From Nocardia brasiliensis ATCC 700358 (GTDB lineage Bacteria; Actinomycetota; Actinomycetes; Mycobacteriales; Mycobacteriaceae), in contig NC_018681.1 in the NCBI RefSeq assembly GCF_000250675.2, forward strand, positions 8,556,001 to 8,620,000: 64,000 nt of DNA. The letters are read 5' to 3'. Numbering within the stretch: position 1 is the first letter of the stretch; the number at the start of each line of letters is the position of its first letter. Below are positions 53,077-62,123 of the stretch, in pieces. Position numbers and translations under genes: made by a program. The notes under the pieces were generated by a model. It saw only the letters and a list, made by a program, of their open reading frames with translations, searched no databases and was not told where the DNA came from.

Positions 53077-55019
53077 CAGCGCACCACCGGCAGATTGCCC
53101 ATGATGTTGCGCAGGATGTCCTGCGCGGCAAGACATTTGAACTCCGGATGCGCCGCCATGGCCGGATTCTCCACCTGGACCGTCACCACTTCCGCTGTCC
53201 CCTCACGACCGGGCCGGTACACCGCCTGCCGAACACAGGCGGGTGCGCTCAGCTCCTGCTCGTCGATGTTCACGATGTTGCCACCACCGAGGTCGATCAC
53301 GATCGGTTTGGGCGTCTCCGCGGGCGGCGCGATGCGCTCCAATCGGACCGCCACCGTGTTTCCCCCCGCCCACTTGCAGGAGTGCAACGTATCGGCATCG
53401 CCACGCAACTGGCGGCCGATGCTGAGTTTCGCGACGTCGACGTCCACCAGTGCGCACGGATCGAGCCGGGCCAGCGACCGGCGCACGTCCGGCAGTTTCG
53501 GTCCGCCGCCAGCAAGGCGCGGCGCGAACCGCGTCAACGCTTCGTCGGCGACCGAGCACAGTTTGTCCGCGGAACCCGCACCCTGCACCCGGGCGACGAC
53601 GGCGAACTGCGGCTCGGTCGTGGCGGGCAGCAGCGCGCGCCCGCAGGTGCCGTCCGGCGCCGCGGTGTCCCGCAGCACCGGTGCGCCGTCCACCGTTGCG
53701 CCGGTTTCCACGAAACCTTCGGTTCGCGCGATATCGAAGTTGAATTGATAGCCGCCGGCCGCTGCACCGCACGCGCCCCACCGGGTGGACAGCGGTTTCT
53801 GCGTCCAATCGCCCAGCGCGGGCACCAGCGGCTCTTTCATCGCCGCGCAGAGATCGACCGCGCGCAGCTTGGTCAGGTTGAGCGCACCCAGCGAATTCGC
53901 CTGCGGCGCGGTCGATTCCTCGTCACCGCCCCAGGCGATCGCCCCCGCCACGACGGCGACGACCAGCAACACGGCACCGGCCAGCGCGCCGATCCGCAAC
54001 CGGGCCCGGCGTCGTCGCTCGTCGGTGATCCTGGCCGCGGCGACGAGCTGGCCCAGGCGCGTGTCGAAGTCACCGCCCGGCTGGGCGGGCGGGGCGGCCG
54101 CGCCGACGGTGGTGAACTGCGTCGCTTCCGGATCGGACCGCAAGGCTGACAACTCCGCGTCCTGCCGCCGGATCGCGTCGTGCACGGCGGCCGGCCACAG
54201 CGCGCCGCCGGTCCGCACGCCGCCGAGGAAGTCCAGGATCTGGCCGGGCGTCGGCCGCGCTTGGGGATCCTTGGCCAGACACGGTTCGACCAGCGCGCGG
54301 ACCTCGGCGGGCAGGCCGGTCAGGTCGGGATCGACATGCACGATGTTGTACAGCGTGGTCGGCAACGACGATCCCGCGAACGGGCTCACCCCGCCCGCCG
54401 CCATGGCGAGCACTGCGCCGAGGGAGAAGATATCGCTGGCGGGCGTCAACGGCATCGATTCGGCCTGCTCCGGCGACATGAACGCGGGCGAACCGATGAT
54501 CGATCCGGTCCCGGTCAGCTCCGAACGGCCCTCGGCCGCGCGCGCGATGCCGAAATCGATCACGCGCGGTCCGTCCTCGGCCAGAATGACGTTGGCGGGC
54601 TTGAGATCCCGATGGATCAGCCCGACACCGTGGATCGCGTGCAAGGCCGAGGCCAGCCCGACGGCCAGGGTCCGGATCTGGTCGGTGTCGAGCGGACCGT
54701 ACTCCTTCACTGCCTTGTCGAGCGGCACCCCCGGCACGAATACCGAGGCCAGCCAGGGCATTTCGGAATCGACGTCGAAATCCACGACGGCGGCGGTGAA
54801 CGCGCCCGACACCCGCGTCGACGTCTGCACCTCGCGCCGGAAGCGCGGCAGGAAATCCGCCTCGTCCACCAGGTGCGCATGCACCTGCTTGATCGCGACC
54901 AGGCGGCCGTCGGGTCCGACGCCGAGCAGCACCCGGCCCATCGCCCCGGCTCCGAGCTCGCCGAGCAGCCGGTACCGGCCGATCTGCGTCGGGTCTGCGG
55001 GCTCCAGGCGCGTCACCAT
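53076..55019 (-). CDS. Membrane Ser/Thr protein kinase (second of pair)
   Basis: This 647-aa Hanks-type kinase has an intact catalytic domain (residues about 15-270): the VAIK lysine, HRDLKPANV, DFGIAR and SPEQ. A transmembrane helix lies near residue 345, followed by an outer region with two DUF3558-like Cys-containing units (LCAAMKEP..CGRALL and DPCALVDV..CKWAGG). No PASTA repeats are present. GTG/ATG choice is settled by the TGATG overlap with the upstream kinase. Confidence 0.9.
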   Translation of the reverse strand: MVTRLEPADPTQIGRYRLLGELGAGAMGRVLLGVGPDGRLVAIKQVHAHLVDEADFLPRFRREVQTSTRVSGAFTAAVVDFDVDSEMPWLASVFVPGVPLDKAVKEYGPLDTDQIRTLAVGLASALHAIHGVGLIHRDLKPANVILAEDGPRVIDFGIARAAEGRSELTGTGSIIGSPAFMSPEQAESMPLTPASDIFSLGAVLAMAAGGVSPFAGSSLPTTLYNIVHVDPDLTGLPAEVRALVEPCLAKDPQARPTPGQILDFLGGVRTGGALWPAAVHDAIRRQDAELSALRSDPEATQFTTVGAAAPPAQPGGDFDTRLGQLVAAARITDERRRRARLRIGALAGAVLLVVAVVAGAIAWGGDEESTAPQANSLGALNLTKLRAVDLCAAMKEPLVPALGDWTQKPLSTRWGACGAAAGGYQFNFDIARTEGFVETGATVDGAPVLRDTAAPDGTCGRALLPATTEPQFAVVARVQGAGSADKLCSVADEALTRFAPRLAGGGPKLPDVRRSLARLDPCALVDVDVAKLSIGRQLRGDADTLHSCKWAGGNTVAVRLERIAPPAETPKPIVIDLGGGNIVNIDEQELSAPACVRQAVYRPGREGTAEVVTVQVENPAMAAHPEFKCLAAQDILRNIMGNLPVVR

Positions 55020-56872
55020 CAGGACCTCCTCACTGCGTCGACAACTCCGGTCAGGACGGCTTCGGTAGTGGCACAGGCGGTATCGGCCGGCGCTCCCGCG
55101 GACGGACGCGCCGAGACGACGATCAGGTCACCCCGGCCTCCGACGGTGGACCGCACCAGGTGAACCGTCACGCAGGTGCCGTCCTGATCGATGCGGCGGG
55201 CCGAGTCGAAGTCGCCGAGTTTGCCACCATCGACGAACAGTGTGGTGTATTTCGGGTCGGTATCGACGCGCTTCGCCTCGGTGAGCCGCACCGTGAGTTC
55301 GGTGGTCGCTCCAGCCCAGGTGCAGGTGTGCACGTCTCCCGGTGTAGCACGGACGCCGGAACCCAGCTGTGCGTCGAGGATGCCGGGCGCCACGGCGGCG
55401 CACGGATCCATCCGGACCACGGAGGGATCGGGCAGTTTAGCCTGCGGCGGATCCAGGACGAGCCGGGTGGCAACGGCTTTCAGGACTTCGGTCGCCGACC
55501 CGCACGAATCACGTTCGGCCGCACTGATCGTCACCTCGACGCCGACCGTGGCACCGTCGCGCGCGGCGAGCGCGCGGCCACACGAGCCGGTCTCCGTCGT
55601 GGTGTCCAGCACGGTCCGGCCCGCGACCTGCTCGGACAGCGGTTTGCCGGACGTCACCGGGGTGCCGACCCGCACGCGCATCCGGGTCTGCCTGCCGTCC
55701 AATTCGATGAATCGGGTTTCGCAGACCGCTGATTCGGCCGGCTCGGCCTCGACCGGTTGCCCCAGGCCGCCGACCACGTCGGGACCGAGCAGCGCACAGG
55801 TGTCGATGAGCCGCAGCTGCGCGTCGGAAAGGTCCAGGGTGCGATTCGCCAACGGATCAGGCCTGCTCGGCGTGTCCTCGCGGCTGAGCAGTACGCCGGT
55901 GACCGTGCCCGCGGCCACCAAGACCAGGACGGCCACGGCCGCAAGCCAGGTGCGGCCACGCCGGGACGGCTCGGCGGCCGGATCCCCACCGGCAGCCACC
56001 CAACGGTCGGCTTCGGCGCGGTCCCGGGTGATCTGCTGGCGCACTGCGCCGGGCCAGCCGGATCGGGCGGGCATCGTCGCCACCGAGTCGATCAGCTGAC
56101 GCGGTGTCGGCCGGTGCAGCGGATTCTTGTCCAGACACGCCTCGACGACCGGGCGCAGCACCGGCGGGATCCGGCTGGTGTCCGGCCGGTCGTGCACCAC
56201 GTTGTACAGCGTCTGTGGCGCCGACGCGCCGAGGAACGGGCTGTCCCCGGTCGCGGCCATGTACAGCATCGCGCCCACCGAGAAAACGTCACTGGCGGTG
56301 CTGAGTTCGTGGCCGGAGGCCTGTTCCGGCGACATGTACGCCGGAGAGCCGACGAGCGTGCCGGTGGTGGTGAGCTGGACATCGGCCTCGAGCGCGCGGG
56401 CGATGCCGAAGTCGATCACCCGCGGACCGTCCTCGGCCAGCAGCACATTCGTGGGTTTGAGGTCGCGGTGGATCATGCCCGCGCGATGGATCTCGATGAG
56501 CGCGGACCCGAGTCCGGCGGTGAGCAGGCGCAATCCGCCCAGGGGCAACGGCCCGTGCTGGTCGACGGACTCGCGCAACGCCGGGCCGGGCACGAAAACC
56601 GAGGCCAGCCAAGGATCCTCGGCCTCGGGGTCGGCGTCCATGACGGCCGCGGTGTAGGCACCGGTGACCCGTTGGGACGCTTGGACTTCCAGGCGGAAAC
56701 GGGCGCGGAACTCGGCGTTCCTGGCGAGGTGGCGGTGGATCATCTTGACCGCGACCAGGCGTCCGTCGGGGGCGCGCCCGAGCAGTACCCGGCCCATCGC
56801 ACCCTGACCGATGACGGCGATCAACTGGTGCCGCCCCGCCGTGCGCGGGTCGTGCGGGCCGAGCGGTCTCAC
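55019..56872 (-). CDS. Membrane Ser/Thr protein kinase (first of pair)
   Basis: This 617-aa kinase has GQGAMGRVLLG, Lys43 in VAVK, HRDLKPTNV and IDFGIARAL, so it should be active. A membrane helix (TWLAAVAVLVLVAAG) follows the kinase domain, then a sensor region with two DUF3558-like Cys units (IDTCALLG..CGRALAA and MDPCAAVA..CTWAGA). GTG 56872 has a perfect GGGGAGGAC ribosome site. It is a paralogue of the next gene. Confidence 0.92.
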   Translation of the reverse strand: MRPLGPHDPRTAGRHQLIAVIGQGAMGRVLLGRAPDGRLVAVKMIHRHLARNAEFRARFRLEVQASQRVTGAYTAAVMDADPEAEDPWLASVFVPGPALRESVDQHGPLPLGGLRLLTAGLGSALIEIHRAGMIHRDLKPTNVLLAEDGPRVIDFGIARALEADVQLTTTGTLVGSPAYMSPEQASGHELSTASDVFSVGAMLYMAATGDSPFLGASAPQTLYNVVHDRPDTSRIPPVLRPVVEACLDKNPLHRPTPRQLIDSVATMPARSGWPGAVRQQITRDRAEADRWVAAGGDPAAEPSRRGRTWLAAVAVLVLVAAGTVTGVLLSREDTPSRPDPLANRTLDLSDAQLRLIDTCALLGPDVVGGLGQPVEAEPAESAVCETRFIELDGRQTRMRVRVGTPVTSGKPLSEQVAGRTVLDTTTETGSCGRALAARDGATVGVEVTISAAERDSCGSATEVLKAVATRLVLDPPQAKLPDPSVVRMDPCAAVAPGILDAQLGSGVRATPGDVHTCTWAGATTELTVRLTEAKRVDTDPKYTTLFVDGGKLGDFDSARRIDQDGTCVTVHLVRSTVGGRGDLIVVSARPSAGAPADTACATTEAVLTGVVDAVRRS

Positions 56873-57121
56873 CGTGCGTCCTCCCCTGAAATGCTTGCCC
56901 CGGGATCGTACCGGCGCCGGTGCGAGGCGTCCCCACGAGCGGAATCCGGCCGCGATCCGTGTCGCCGATCGAGGCGAGCGACCTGGTAGGACCGGTTTTC
57001 CAGGGTAACCGCCGCAGTACTGACGCACTCGGCGCGCTGGTGTGACCTACACCCCCGTAAAGTCGTCTCAGAACAGCACCACACGAAGAACGCGGCACCC
57101 CGTGCAGCGCGAGGAGCACCA

Positions 57122-57898
57122 GTGTCACTCGATCAGCCACTCGCCCCGCTTCCCCAGGAGGGCATCGGCTTTGCCTCGGCGTGGCCCATCCGGGCGGGCG
57201 ATGTGGACCCCTACGACCGGCTGCGGTTCGACGCCATCGCCCGCTATCTGCAGGACATCGCCTGGGAGAACCTGCACAAGACATTTCTGCACCACTCCGA
57301 TCCGAACTGGATCGTGCGGCGCACGGTGATCGACGTCATCCGGCCGATCCTGTGGCCGGAGCAGGTGCAGCTGCTGCGCTGGTGCTCGGCGATGTCGACC
57401 CGCTGGGCGAATATGCGCGTCCGGGTGACCAGCGGCAACGGCGGGCTGATCGAGACCGAGGGCTTCTGGATCAACATCAGCGAACTGACCCAGCGACCCG
57501 CCCGGATCAGCGACGAGGGCCTGGCCTATCTGGCGCAGACCACCCAGGAACATCGGCTGCGCTGGCGGCCGTACCTCACCGACACCACCCCGATCGAATC
57601 CGACACCGATATGCCGTTTCCGGTGCGCGCGACCGATATCGACCAGTACAACCACGTCAACAACGCCTGTTACTGGCAGGCGGTGGAGCAGTTCCTGGTC
57701 GAGTACCCGAAGCTGCTGGCAGGCCCGCACCGCGCGGTGATCGAGTACGTCGCGCCGGTGCTCGCCCGCCAGCACGTCACCGTGCGCAGCCGCTACGAAC
57801 CCGGCGACCGGACCGGACGGCCGGTGCTGCGGCTGTGGTTCGTGGTCGGCGGCACCACCACCACGGTCGTGCGCATCATGCCGCTGCCGCCGGAATAG
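57122..57898 (+). CDS. Acyl-ACP thioesterase-like protein
   Basis: This 258-aa protein has two hotdog-fold domains, residues about 15-135 and 155-250, as in FatA/FatB-type acyl-ACP thioesterases of actinobacteria. The second domain keeps the DIDQYNHVNNACYW motif with Asp, Asn and His. It would release fatty acids from ACP. GTG 57122 is preceded by GAGGAG. It is divergent from the kinase pair. Confidence 0.85.
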   Translation: MSLDQPLAPLPQEGIGFASAWPIRAGDVDPYDRLRFDAIARYLQDIAWENLHKTFLHHSDPNWIVRRTVIDVIRPILWPEQVQLLRWCSAMSTRWANMRVRVTSGNGGLIETEGFWINISELTQRPARISDEGLAYLAQTTQEHRLRWRPYLTDTTPIESDTDMPFPVRATDIDQYNHVNNACYWQAVEQFLVEYPKLLAGPHRAVIEYVAPVLARQHVTVRSRYEPGDRTGRPVLRLWFVVGGTTTTVVRIMPLPPE

Positions 57899-57955
57899 CC
57901 CGCGCGACAGCGGAAGCCGACCGAGCGCCGCGCACCCGATCGGCCTCCCCGGCGC

Positions 57956-59626
57956 TCAGCCGCGCGCGGCCTTCAGCAGATCCGCCCGCGTGGTGAACTT
58001 GACCCGCGGCCGGCCCGCCGACTTGCCCGCGGCCCGTTCGGCCTGGTCGATCGCCCGCCAGCCTTCCCGGTCCACCAGATCGGCCTGCCGCTCGCGCAGC
58101 AGCGCTTTCAGCGCCGCCCGATCCGCTTCGGGCGCACCGAGTTTGCCCGCGGTGAAATCGGCGATGAGATGTTCGACGGTTTCCTCGGCATCGACCCGGT
58201 TCGAGCCGATCACCCCGCGTGGACCCCGCTTGATCCAGCCGCTGACGTACACGCCCGGCAGCGGGCTGCCGTCCGCCTCGAGCACCCGGCCATGCTCGTT
58301 CGGCACGATGCCGCGGCGCTCGTCGAAAGGCAGGTCCGTGACCGGGGCGCCGCGATAGCCGATCGAGCGCAGCACCAGACCGGTCTCGACGGTCTCGGTA
58401 CGGTCGGTCGCCCGAGCCATCAATTCACCGCTGTCGGCGAACAATTCGTTGTGCGCGAACTCGATCGATTCGACCTTGCCGGCGCCGTGCAACGCCGTCG
58501 GCGAGGCCAGGTAGCGGAAGACGATCCGCTTGTTGCCGTCGTCGCGCGCGCCGCCCGCGTACTCCTCGGCGAGGGTGTACTTGAGCTTCAGCGACGGTTC
58601 GATCTCCGGGTCGTCCAGCACCGCCTGGCTCGCGTGATCGAGTTCCAGGTCGGCCGCGTCGACGACGACGTCGATGCCGTTGAGGTGGGCCAGTGCCAGG
58701 AACTCCGAGGACGTGTACGCCGCCTGCAGCGGGCCGCGCCGCCCGAGCACCACGACCTCGCGAATATTGCTGCGCCGCAGCGCGTCCAGGGCGTGATCGG
58801 CGATATCGGTCTTGGCCAGCTCGTCCGGGGACACCGTGAGCACCCGGGCCACGTCGAGTGCGACGTTGCCGTTGCCGACGATCACCGCCCGCTCGCCGGA
58901 CAGGTCGAACTGCCGCTCGGCGTAGTCGGGATGGCCGTTGTACCAGGCGACGAACTCGGTGGCCGAGTGGCTGCCCGGCAGGTCCTCGCCGGGCACGTCG
59001 AGGCGGCGATCGGTCGAGGCGCCCACCGCGTAGATCACCGCGTGGTGGTGGCGCAGCAGCTCCTCGTGCGTGACGTGCGTGCCGACCTCGACATTGAGGT
59101 AGTACTGCAGCGTCTCGCGCCGGAACGCGGACTCGAACAGACCCGAAACCGTCTTGGTGCCCGGATGATCGGGCGCGACGCCGCTGCGGACCAGCCCCCA
59201 CGGGGTCGGCACCCGGTCGAACATCTCGATCTCGACATCGGCCCGGCGCAGCAGTTCGTCGGCCGCGTAGCAGGCGGCGGGACCGGCGCCGACGATCGCG
59301 ACCCGCAACGTGCCGAGATCCTTCGGCGGACGCGGCGGCGTGACGATCGGGTCGAAGTTGGATTCGAGCGGATGCCGTTCGAAGTACGCGGCATTGATAT
59401 CGCGGTATCGGGCCAGCGACGCGGTCAGATCGTCCTCGGAGAAGATGGCCTCCACCGGGCACGCGTCTACACACGCCCCACAGTCGATACAGGTGTCGGG
59501 GTCGATGTAGAGCATCTCGGTGGTCGCGAACTCCGGTTGGTCCGGGGTCGGACGGATGCAATCGACTGGGCACTCGGAAACGCAGCTGGCGTCGTTGCAA
59601 CAACGCTGCGTGATGACGTAGGCCAT
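57956..59626 (-). CDS. fprB: 7Fe-ferredoxin-NADP reductase fusion (FprB)
   Basis: This 556-aa protein has an N-terminal 3Fe-4S/4Fe-4S ferredoxin domain (CCNDASCVSECPVDCIRP; CIDCGACVDACPVEAI) followed by an adrenodoxin-reductase-type FAD/NADP reductase (VAIVGAGPAACYAADEL near residue 108; VIVGNGNVALDVARVL near 250). FprB transfers electrons between NADPH and ferredoxins, for P450s and desaturases. The mid-window FAD reductase at 30293 is a separate class. Confidence 0.95.
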   Translation of the reverse strand: MAYVITQRCCNDASCVSECPVDCIRPTPDQPEFATTEMLYIDPDTCIDCGACVDACPVEAIFSEDDLTASLARYRDINAAYFERHPLESNFDPIVTPPRPPKDLGTLRVAIVGAGPAACYAADELLRRADVEIEMFDRVPTPWGLVRSGVAPDHPGTKTVSGLFESAFRRETLQYYLNVEVGTHVTHEELLRHHHAVIYAVGASTDRRLDVPGEDLPGSHSATEFVAWYNGHPDYAERQFDLSGERAVIVGNGNVALDVARVLTVSPDELAKTDIADHALDALRRSNIREVVVLGRRGPLQAAYTSSEFLALAHLNGIDVVVDAADLELDHASQAVLDDPEIEPSLKLKYTLAEEYAGGARDDGNKRIVFRYLASPTALHGAGKVESIEFAHNELFADSGELMARATDRTETVETGLVLRSIGYRGAPVTDLPFDERRGIVPNEHGRVLEADGSPLPGVYVSGWIKRGPRGVIGSNRVDAEETVEHLIADFTAGKLGAPEADRAALKALLRERQADLVDREGWRAIDQAERAAGKSAGRPRVKFTTRADLLKAARG

Positions 59627-59784
59627 ATTGTCAAGATCCTCGAAGATGTACGTGGGCTGTAGGCCACTCGGTGGGCAGAGGTGGACAAAAACGGCACGTC
59701 GCGGAACCGTCGCGATGTGACGCCGCTTTCAGTTTGCCTCGAGTGTGGTCGAGGCCATGCGACCGGAGGCCTTACGGTATCTCC

Positions 59785-60276
59785 ATGGTGCGGACTCTGA
59801 TCCTCATGCGGCACGGAAAGTCGGCGTATCCCGACGGTGTCGGCGACCACGAACGCCCGCTCGCGCCGCGCGGGCAACGCGAAGCGGGACTGGCCGGCGA
59901 CTGGTTGCGCCGGACCCAGCCGCCGATCGACGCGGTGCGCTGTTCCACCGCGACCCGGACCAGGCAGACGCTGACGGCCACCGGCATCACCGCGCCGGTC
60001 GTCTACGAGGCGGGCATCTACGAGGCCTCGCCGCAGAGCCTCATCGAATTGGTCCAGCTCAGCGACGAGGAGGTCGCGACCCTGCTGGTGATCGGGCATG
60101 CGCCCGGAATGCCGTGGACGGCATGGGAGTTGGCGGGCAATCGCGGTTCGGCGCCGGCGATCGAACTCAGCCGGAAGTTCCCCACCTCGGCGCTGGCGGT
60201 GCTCGAGTTCGACCGGCCGTGGGCACAGGTCGACCCGGGAGCAGGAGAGCTGGTGCGCTTCCATATCCCGCGCTGA
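59785..60276 (+). CDS. SixA-like histidine phosphatase
   Basis: This 163-aa protein begins VRTLILMRHGKSAYP, the RHG motif of the histidine phosphatase superfamily. ATRTRQT and the second catalytic His in VIGHAPGMP complete the signature. It is the size of SixA, which dephosphorylates phosphohistidine proteins. It is in the opposite orientation to fprB; the frame before 59785 is not protein-like. Confidence 0.88.
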   Translation: MVRTLILMRHGKSAYPDGVGDHERPLAPRGQREAGLAGDWLRRTQPPIDAVRCSTATRTRQTLTATGITAPVVYEAGIYEASPQSLIELVQLSDEEVATLLVIGHAPGMPWTAWELAGNRGSAPAIELSRKFPTSALAVLEFDRPWAQVDPGAGELVRFHIPR

Positions 60277-60287
60277 ACGGCGCGGGT

Positions 60288-60491
60288 TCAGCGGAGCAGC
60301 TTGCCGCCGACCACCACGACCGCGCCGAGCACGACCAGCAGCACGAAGGCGGCGAATCCGCCGACCAGCCACCACACGAGCGCGACCGCGAGCACCACCG
60401 GCGCGACCGCGATCGCGGTGATCACGGGGCTTTCCTTGACCGTCGCCCAGGCCGAGCGGGCCCTGATCCGGTCGATGTCCTTACCTGGCAT
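60288..60491 (-). CDS. Small membrane protein
   Basis: This 67-aa protein begins MPGKDIDRIRARSAW and has two hydrophobic helices (about residues 23-40 and 44-62) separated by a tight turn. It converges with the phosphatase gene. The function is unknown; the frame before 60491 does not look like protein. Confidence 0.7.
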   Translation of the reverse strand: MPGKDIDRIRARSAWATVKESPVITAIAVAPVVLAVALVWWLVGGFAAFVLLVVLGAVVVVGGKLLR

Positions 60492-60549
60492 GTGACCAGG
60501 GTAGGCCCGATTCCGGGACTTTGTCGGCGACCAGTGCCATGCTCTGGCA

Positions 60550-60918
60550 ATGGATTGGAAAATCGAGCTCATCGCGATCCCGGTCACCGACGTGGATCGC
60601 GCGAAAGACTTCTACACCAGCATCGGCTTCAACGCCGACCATGATCACCGGGTGGACGAGAACGTGCGTTTCGTGCAGCTCACCCCGCCCGGCTCGGGCT
60701 GTTCCATCTGCATCGGCGAGGGGGTCACCGACGCGGCCCCCGGCAGCGTCGTCGGCATGCAGATCGTCGTCGCCGATGCCGAGGACGCCTACAAACAACT
60801 GACCGCCGCGGGCGTCGCCGCCACCCCGGTCGAAGAACTCGCCTGGGGCAAGTTCACCTATTTCGCCGACCCCGACGGCAACAAATGGGCCATCCAGGAA
60901 CTCCCGAACTACGGCTGA
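60550..60918 (+). CDS. VOC (glyoxalase/dioxygenase fold) protein
   Basis: This 122-aa protein has the VOC fold: MDWKIELIAIPVTDVDRAKDFYT at the start and YFADPDGNKWAIQELP at the end. Metal ligands are not complete by eye, so it may be a catalytically inactive or antibiotic-binding-type member. It is short and stands alone. Confidence 0.85.
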   Translation: MDWKIELIAIPVTDVDRAKDFYTSIGFNADHDHRVDENVRFVQLTPPGSGCSICIGEGVTDAAPGSVVGMQIVVADAEDAYKQLTAAGVAATPVEELAWGKFTYFADPDGNKWAIQELPNYG

Positions 60919-60934
60919 GCTCCCGAGACGACCT

Positions 60935-61510
60935 TCAGCCGAGCTGCTTCAGGTCGATGGTCAGCGGGCACGGCGACGACGTGGTGAAGGTGCCGGTCAC
61001 CTCACCGTCGTCGACGTAGCCGAGTTCCTCGGTGAGCCGGAAGGCGACCAGGCTCAGCGGCTCGCTCAGGTCGATGATCCAGTAGTGCGGGATGCCGGCG
61101 TCGGCGTACTCGCTCTTCTTCATGACGAAGTCGGTGCGCCGGGAGCCCGGCGAGACGATCTCGACGACGACTACGACGCCGGATGCACGAAGGACGTCTC
61201 GTTCGTCTTTCACACGGACGAGTTCGGATCGGTCGACCACGACCAAGTCCGGCCGCCGGACCGTGGCAGGCCCGTCGGCGGGAACCAATTGGAGGTCGAT
61301 ATCGACATCGGGTACGACCGCCAATTCGGGAGGCAGCTGCGCTCGCACCTGGCTATAGAGCTCGGCACCAGCGATATTGTGCTGCGGTTTCGGCGACGGC
61401 GAAATGGCGAGAACCCCCTCTTGCAACTCGTGGCGAACCAGCTCGTCCTCATCGAGTGCCAAATAGTCGGCAATCGTCAGCAGCCGCCACGGTTCCGGAA
61501 GTGCCGTCAC
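60935..61510 (-). CDS. Uma2/DUF820 family nuclease-like protein
   Basis: This 191-aa protein has the Uma2 pattern YLALDEDELVRHELQEG at the start, RRPDLVVVD (Asp) and VVVEIVSPGSRRTDFVMKK, the putative active site of a restriction-endonuclease-like fold. These proteins are common in actinobacteria and cyanobacteria and poorly understood. It converges with the VOC gene. Confidence 0.88.
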   Translation of the reverse strand: MTALPEPWRLLTIADYLALDEDELVRHELQEGVLAISPSPKPQHNIAGAELYSQVRAQLPPELAVVPDVDIDLQLVPADGPATVRRPDLVVVDRSELVRVKDERDVLRASGVVVVVEIVSPGSRRTDFVMKKSEYADAGIPHYWIIDLSEPLSLVAFRLTEELGYVDDGEVTGTFTTSSPCPLTIDLKQLG

Positions 61511-61606
61511 CCTCGCTCCTCAGCTCGCCCCACCCGGTCGGCTCCAGTGTCCCACGCAAAGTACCGGATCGGCCGGAGGCTGTCGGGAGCTTCGGCAGAA
61601 TGGGGG

Positions 61607-61637
61607 TTGCTTGGAGTGCACTCCAGGTGACTAGCGT
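61607..61637 (+). promoter_or_regulatory. MerR-type promoter with 14-bp palindrome (own operon)
   Basis: TTGCTT (61607-61612) and TAGCGT (61632-61637) are separated by 19 bp, with TGGAGTGCACTCCA at 61612-61625 between them. The same palindrome and spacing occur at 16176-16206. This should be the autoregulated promoter of the MerR operon that starts at 61668. Confidence 0.75.
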
Positions 61638-61667
61638 CGACGGTGTTCAGACGGGAAGGCGAGTGAC

Positions 61668-62123
61668 GTGAGCGAAATCGCGCGGAGCGAACGGGACAGC
61701 GACTGGGAAACGCCGCGATATTCGATCGGGGAGGTGTCCGAGCGGTCGGGACTGACCCGGGACACGTTGCGCTGGTACGAGCGGATCGGGCTGATGGACT
61801 ACATCGGCCGCGATCACACCGGCAAGCGGCGGTTCAGCAACCGCGACCTGGAGTGGCTGACTCTGATCGGGCGGCTGCGCACCACCGGCATGTCGGTGGC
61901 GGACATGGTCCGATACGCGGAGCTGGTGCGCGAAGGGGAGTCCACGTTCCCCGAGCGGCTGGCGATGTTCCGGAAAACACGTGCCGAAGTACTCGCCAAG
62001 ATCGATGAACTCCACCAGACCGTGGCCGTGCTGGACTACAAGATCGACGTGTACGAGGGCAAAGCACAGCCCGTGCGCCCGGCCCCGGTCACCGCGCAGG
62101 AGAGCGAAGGGATTCGGGTATGA
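61668..62123 (+). CDS. MerR family regulator
   Basis: This 151-aa MerR protein has the N-terminal winged helix (about residues 17-85; YSIGEVSERSGLTRDTLRWYERIGL) and a dimerisation coiled coil (about 100-135). It has no cysteine at all, so unlike NmlR-, SoxR- or CueR-type members it cannot sense by a thiol or metal-thiolate. GGGAAGG precedes the GTG start. The stop overlaps the aldo-keto reductase start by ATGA. Confidence 0.92.
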   Translation: MSEIARSERDSDWETPRYSIGEVSERSGLTRDTLRWYERIGLMDYIGRDHTGKRRFSNRDLEWLTLIGRLRTTGMSVADMVRYAELVREGESTFPERLAMFRKTRAEVLAKIDELHQTVAVLDYKIDVYEGKAQPVRPAPVTAQESEGIRV

